A stretch of DNA of 64,000 bases. Source: Nemopilema nomurai. Lineage: Eukaryota; Cnidaria; Scyphozoa; Rhizostomeae; Rhizostomatidae. The first letter of the stretch is position 1. Each line of letters begins with the position of its first letter. A program made the translations under genes and the position numbers. Positions 60,926-64,000 of the stretch are shown here, piece after piece. The notes below the pieces were generated by a model, which saw only the letters and a list, made by a program, of their open reading frames with translations, made no database searches and was not told where the DNA came from. The stretch spans positions 2,796,781-2,860,780 of the forward strand of contig ML133387.1 of assembly GCA_003864495.1 (NCBI GenBank), read 5' to 3'.

Positions 60926-63795
60926 AAATCTCCTCACAACAATAGAAAACAATAAGGTGAAAATCTCCAAAGGGCCGCAAAGTTGTACTGAGCATGCGTT
61001 AGTGGTCGGCAGCATCAGAAAACAAGGCAGACAAACCGTTTCAATTTGATTCTACAGTTCTGAGATTTTTGCGGCTACCATTCCAAAATAAAAGTTATGA
61101 GATATATCAGCTTTTGTCTGAAACTCACAAGAAACGCTTCCTGGGGTCTTTTAGGAAAGAAAACAACAGGCCATTTGATGGTCCCGTCTGGTCTGGTAGA
61201 AATGTCGACCCATTCAAAGTCTGTTGTTATGACGGTCAAGTAGAGATCGCTTAAGCGCTACACAACGAAATCTTTTCACCAAATGCTCCAAGCCTCGAAT
61301 ATTTTTTCAGGCACCTCTCGTCATAAGAATGAAAGAAAAAAGATGACTTTAATTGTTAGTTAAGGGTCAAAATCCACGCGATAGTCTGCGAAAAGAGAAT
61401 TTATACCATAAGCTGTTATGACCAATCAGCTACGTATCAAGGCCGATTTCCGTTCTTTGTAGTCAGAAAGAGTTTAAGAGCTTTCAATTTTTTCTCATCC
61501 GCAAAACGGTTTGTGGACACTGGCTGGACAACCAATGATGCTCTTTATCTCACAGACTATCGCGTGGATTTCGATGTTTTTGTCAGCTTTTCGCTATTTC
61601 TGGAATTTACGTGCTCTGAGGAAAGTCAGATGGAAGATAACCTTAAGTATGGCCAAACTATAGATCGACTGTCCAATGTTAATTTAATGTGTTACAGATT
61701 CTTAAAGGGAATTGAAGCATATTTAAATGGCCTAGTCAGCAAGCTCGAACTCTCAATCAATAGTCAACCAATCACAAGTATCCATCTACCATTTCACGTG
61801 GTCACTTCCATTGTAGATTGCACGCGATGTGCCTTTGAATCTACTGCACGAAGAACTAAAATAATTTATATCATAGGTGTGCATGTAACATCTTTTTGTA
61901 TATCACTTAGGGTAAAAGGAGTATATCTTTCATTGCATTTTCAGATTTAGCTTTACAACTAAACTAGCTTACTTCATCCAATAGATGAATGATTGCCATA
62001 CATTTTTTATAATTGCTTATGGATGAATTATATTTTGATTTTCTCCCGGATTTTACAGTCTATCGATTATTTTGTAAGTCAGAAAATGAAGAAGTCTTTA
62101 GGTGGGGACGTAAACAAACCACATAAGAAGGATGGTGGGAATTAGCATTGAATCCCTAATCAAAAAACGCATATGGAACAACATTTGTACACAACATTTC
62201 AGGTAAAAATCAACCAAACCGAGTACCACAAAAAATGAAACTGGAATTCTCTTGAAAGTATGTCACTTAAAACAATGTATGTCAATTTATCTTCATTCGG
62301 TGCCTAAATTCGTTCAATGTTATTCTAAGCGCCTTACTCATTATAAGAAGATTATTAACTTGGTTCTATTGCTGACTTTAGAAATGACAGGATCTATTCT
62401 AAGCCCAAGTGAGAGTTATGCAAAAAGTCTGCTCACATCATCTTAATCGGAATTAGCAATAATTTTATTCTTGGAACCATGCATGTGTGGTTTATAAACA
62501 TTTCGGTTTTGACTGCAAATGCTGTGGCCTAAGTTGAAATGGCTATACGCAATGCAAGATGACTTACGATATTGAGGGTGTAAATATGAGAATAGACAAG
62601 ACTTACAATATGCATGAATCAGTGGTCACATTAAAACAAATCAAACTAGCAACGTACAGCCGTCAAGTACAAATGTGTAAGCCAACAAAAGAAATTTTTT
62701 CCTATAACAGCTAATGGTAGAGGTTAAAAGATTCCAGAAAAGACCAATAATCATTTTAATCGTACGTCCTTATCAGTTTTAATTCTATTTTGCTGAAAAA
62801 TTGTTAAAGTAAGGCCTAGTACTATGAAGGCTACAAATTAAACCTAGTTATCTCTTAGTAAGTAATATAAAATAGCACTTTCCTTCCAAAAATCAAAATT
62901 TGCCATCTTTTTGACTAAACATTGGTAAATTTCGAAGTTTCGAAGATGTCAAGCGAAGAATGCTTTAAAAATATGGCCCACAATATAATTGGACAGATAT
63001 GAAAGAAATTGAGCACTAAACCCTAATTCAAGACTTCATTCATGATCAATATGTCGTGTGCAGACAGCCTCGTTTGTGAGTGGTTGGCACGGCAGCCAAC
63101 CTCCATATCGAAGCTTTAGGTGACGCATCAAGCGTTCTATGGTGTTCTTTCTCCTGCACTCCATTTCGATTGCAAGGCGACGACTTCCAGTCACTTCGGA
63201 TGTCATTCCAAAGCTTCTTGGTCTTTAATGTCAACCATTAACCTGATACAAGTTTTTCATATTGAGGAATAGAGAATTAGGTTAATTACTGAGATCAATT
63301 ACGAAGAGCACTGCGATTGATTTGGTAATCCTTTAACCAAATGCAACGTATCCCTTGTTAAACATAGCAAAATAGATATTGCATATGTAGATATTGCATG
63401 AAGATATTGGTGTCGAGGAAAAAATTCATATGATCTCTAATATTTATTTTCCCAATTTCACATCAACATCAATATTGGTCTGAAATGATGATTCTCGAAG
63501 CCTTTTTCCACTCAAGACTAATATATAATATCAACTATCCAAGTTGCCAATATTTACAAGATACTTTTAGATTAAATTGGAGAATCATTTTAATGAATAA
63601 GTAAGCGAAAGTCAAGATCCTATGGGCCTCATTAGGAGTCCCTGCCTGCATTTAAATGATCGAATTTAGTTGCATTCTCACGGCAATTACGAGAAACGAA
63701 AAGGATTTCTCTAATGATAGCCTTCCTTGACAACCTAGATAGGAAGAGTTCAAATCTTATATAGTTTCTTACATAGAATTTCATAAAGCTGCACT
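60926..63795. other. No supported gene
   Basis: ORFs at 61513-61950 (145 codons) and 62252-62446 look like chance frames in AT-rich sequence. Around 63046-63217 two minus-strand frames are open together, one containing RRKNTIERLMRHLKLRYGG; it has no clear splice sites. Confidence 0.45.
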
Positions 63796-64000
63796 TTATA
63801 TCAAGATCCTCATTTCCTTCAAAACTCCTGTGGCTGTCATTCTTTTACCAAATGGTACCTTTTTTGACAAATGCAAGAAGAAACCATATCTATCGAAGTT
63901 GCAGCCAAAGGAGATAAGTAATCCACACTTCCTAAGGCCTTTATTTAATTCATTCACACCATACAAGTCCAGCAACAATTCCTGGAACACTGACAGCAAT
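63796..64000 (-). CDS. Possible last exon of a gene running off the right edge
   Basis: The minus frame is open from the window edge to a stop at 63796 (about 67 codons), ending HLSKKVPFGKRMTATGVLKEMRILI. Its composition looks protein-like, but no family is recognised and no acceptor is needed inside the window. It could be chance. Confidence 0.25.
   Translation of the reverse strand, partial: LLSVFQELLLDLYGVNELNKGLRKCGLLISFGCNFDRYGFFLHLSKKVPFGKRMTATGVLKEMRILI

Noticed and set aside
61513..61950. 145-codon plus-strand ORF
   Set aside because: The composition is non-specific and there is no recognised family; it shares only a CSEE-Q phrase with the ORF at 509-694, too short to mean homology.

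Overview
This is eukaryotic, intron-rich, AT-rich DNA with small exons set in kilobase introns and long gene-free stretches. The protein sequences are animal-like. Together with the dispersed repeat pieces and taxon-restricted genes, this suggests an invertebrate metazoan, most likely a cnidarian (coral or sea anemone). That placement is an inference, because no single marker proves it. I saw no rRNA, convincing tRNA, CRISPR, prophage or bacterial operon.

Layout. 1-9.9 kb: no recognisable gene; a 30-bp minisatellite (1661-1810) and one copy of a dispersed repeat (7139-7341). 9.9-22.1 kb, minus strand: a complete 11-exon EIF2B3 gene (gamma subunit of the eIF2B exchange factor, 459 aa), in which every intron phase closes. 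22.1-25.0 kb: empty. 25.05-27.1 kb, plus: an intronless 687-codon gene of unknown, largely disordered product. 27-37 kb: no supported gene. About 38.0-38.6 kb: a MITE-like repeat.

39.8-49.35 kb, minus: the most interesting locus. Three short 5' exons (24, 88 and 133 codons) lead into three tandem, mutually exclusive-looking last exons at 44.2-44.65, 41.95-42.33 and 39.83-40.21 kb. Each last exon has the same acceptor phase, its own stop codon, and the same four-finger layout (one C2HC finger followed by three C2H2 fingers), but most of the predicted DNA-contact residues differ. This predicts a transcription-factor gene whose DNA-binding domain is swapped by alternative terminal exons, by analogy with insect lola or mod(mdg4).

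51.2-52.1 kb, plus: an intronless gene for an eight-helix TspO/MBR-like (tryptophan-rich sensory type) membrane protein. 52.9-55.0 kb, minus: a four-exon gene for a 217-aa protein of unknown function. Its second exon ends in the same phase, and with a similar tail, as the linker exon of the zinc-finger gene. 56.6-57.5 kb, plus: an intronless 275-codon unknown gene. 58.9-60.8 kb, minus: the first four exons of a coiled-coil protein gene whose 3' end is not resolved. 61-64 kb: no supported gene, except a short minus-strand reading frame that runs off the right edge.

The genes do not form an obvious pathway. EIF2B3 is housekeeping; the zinc-finger gene and its neighbour may be related regulators. 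All exon joins were made by eye from splice signals and frame continuity; RNA data would be decisive.
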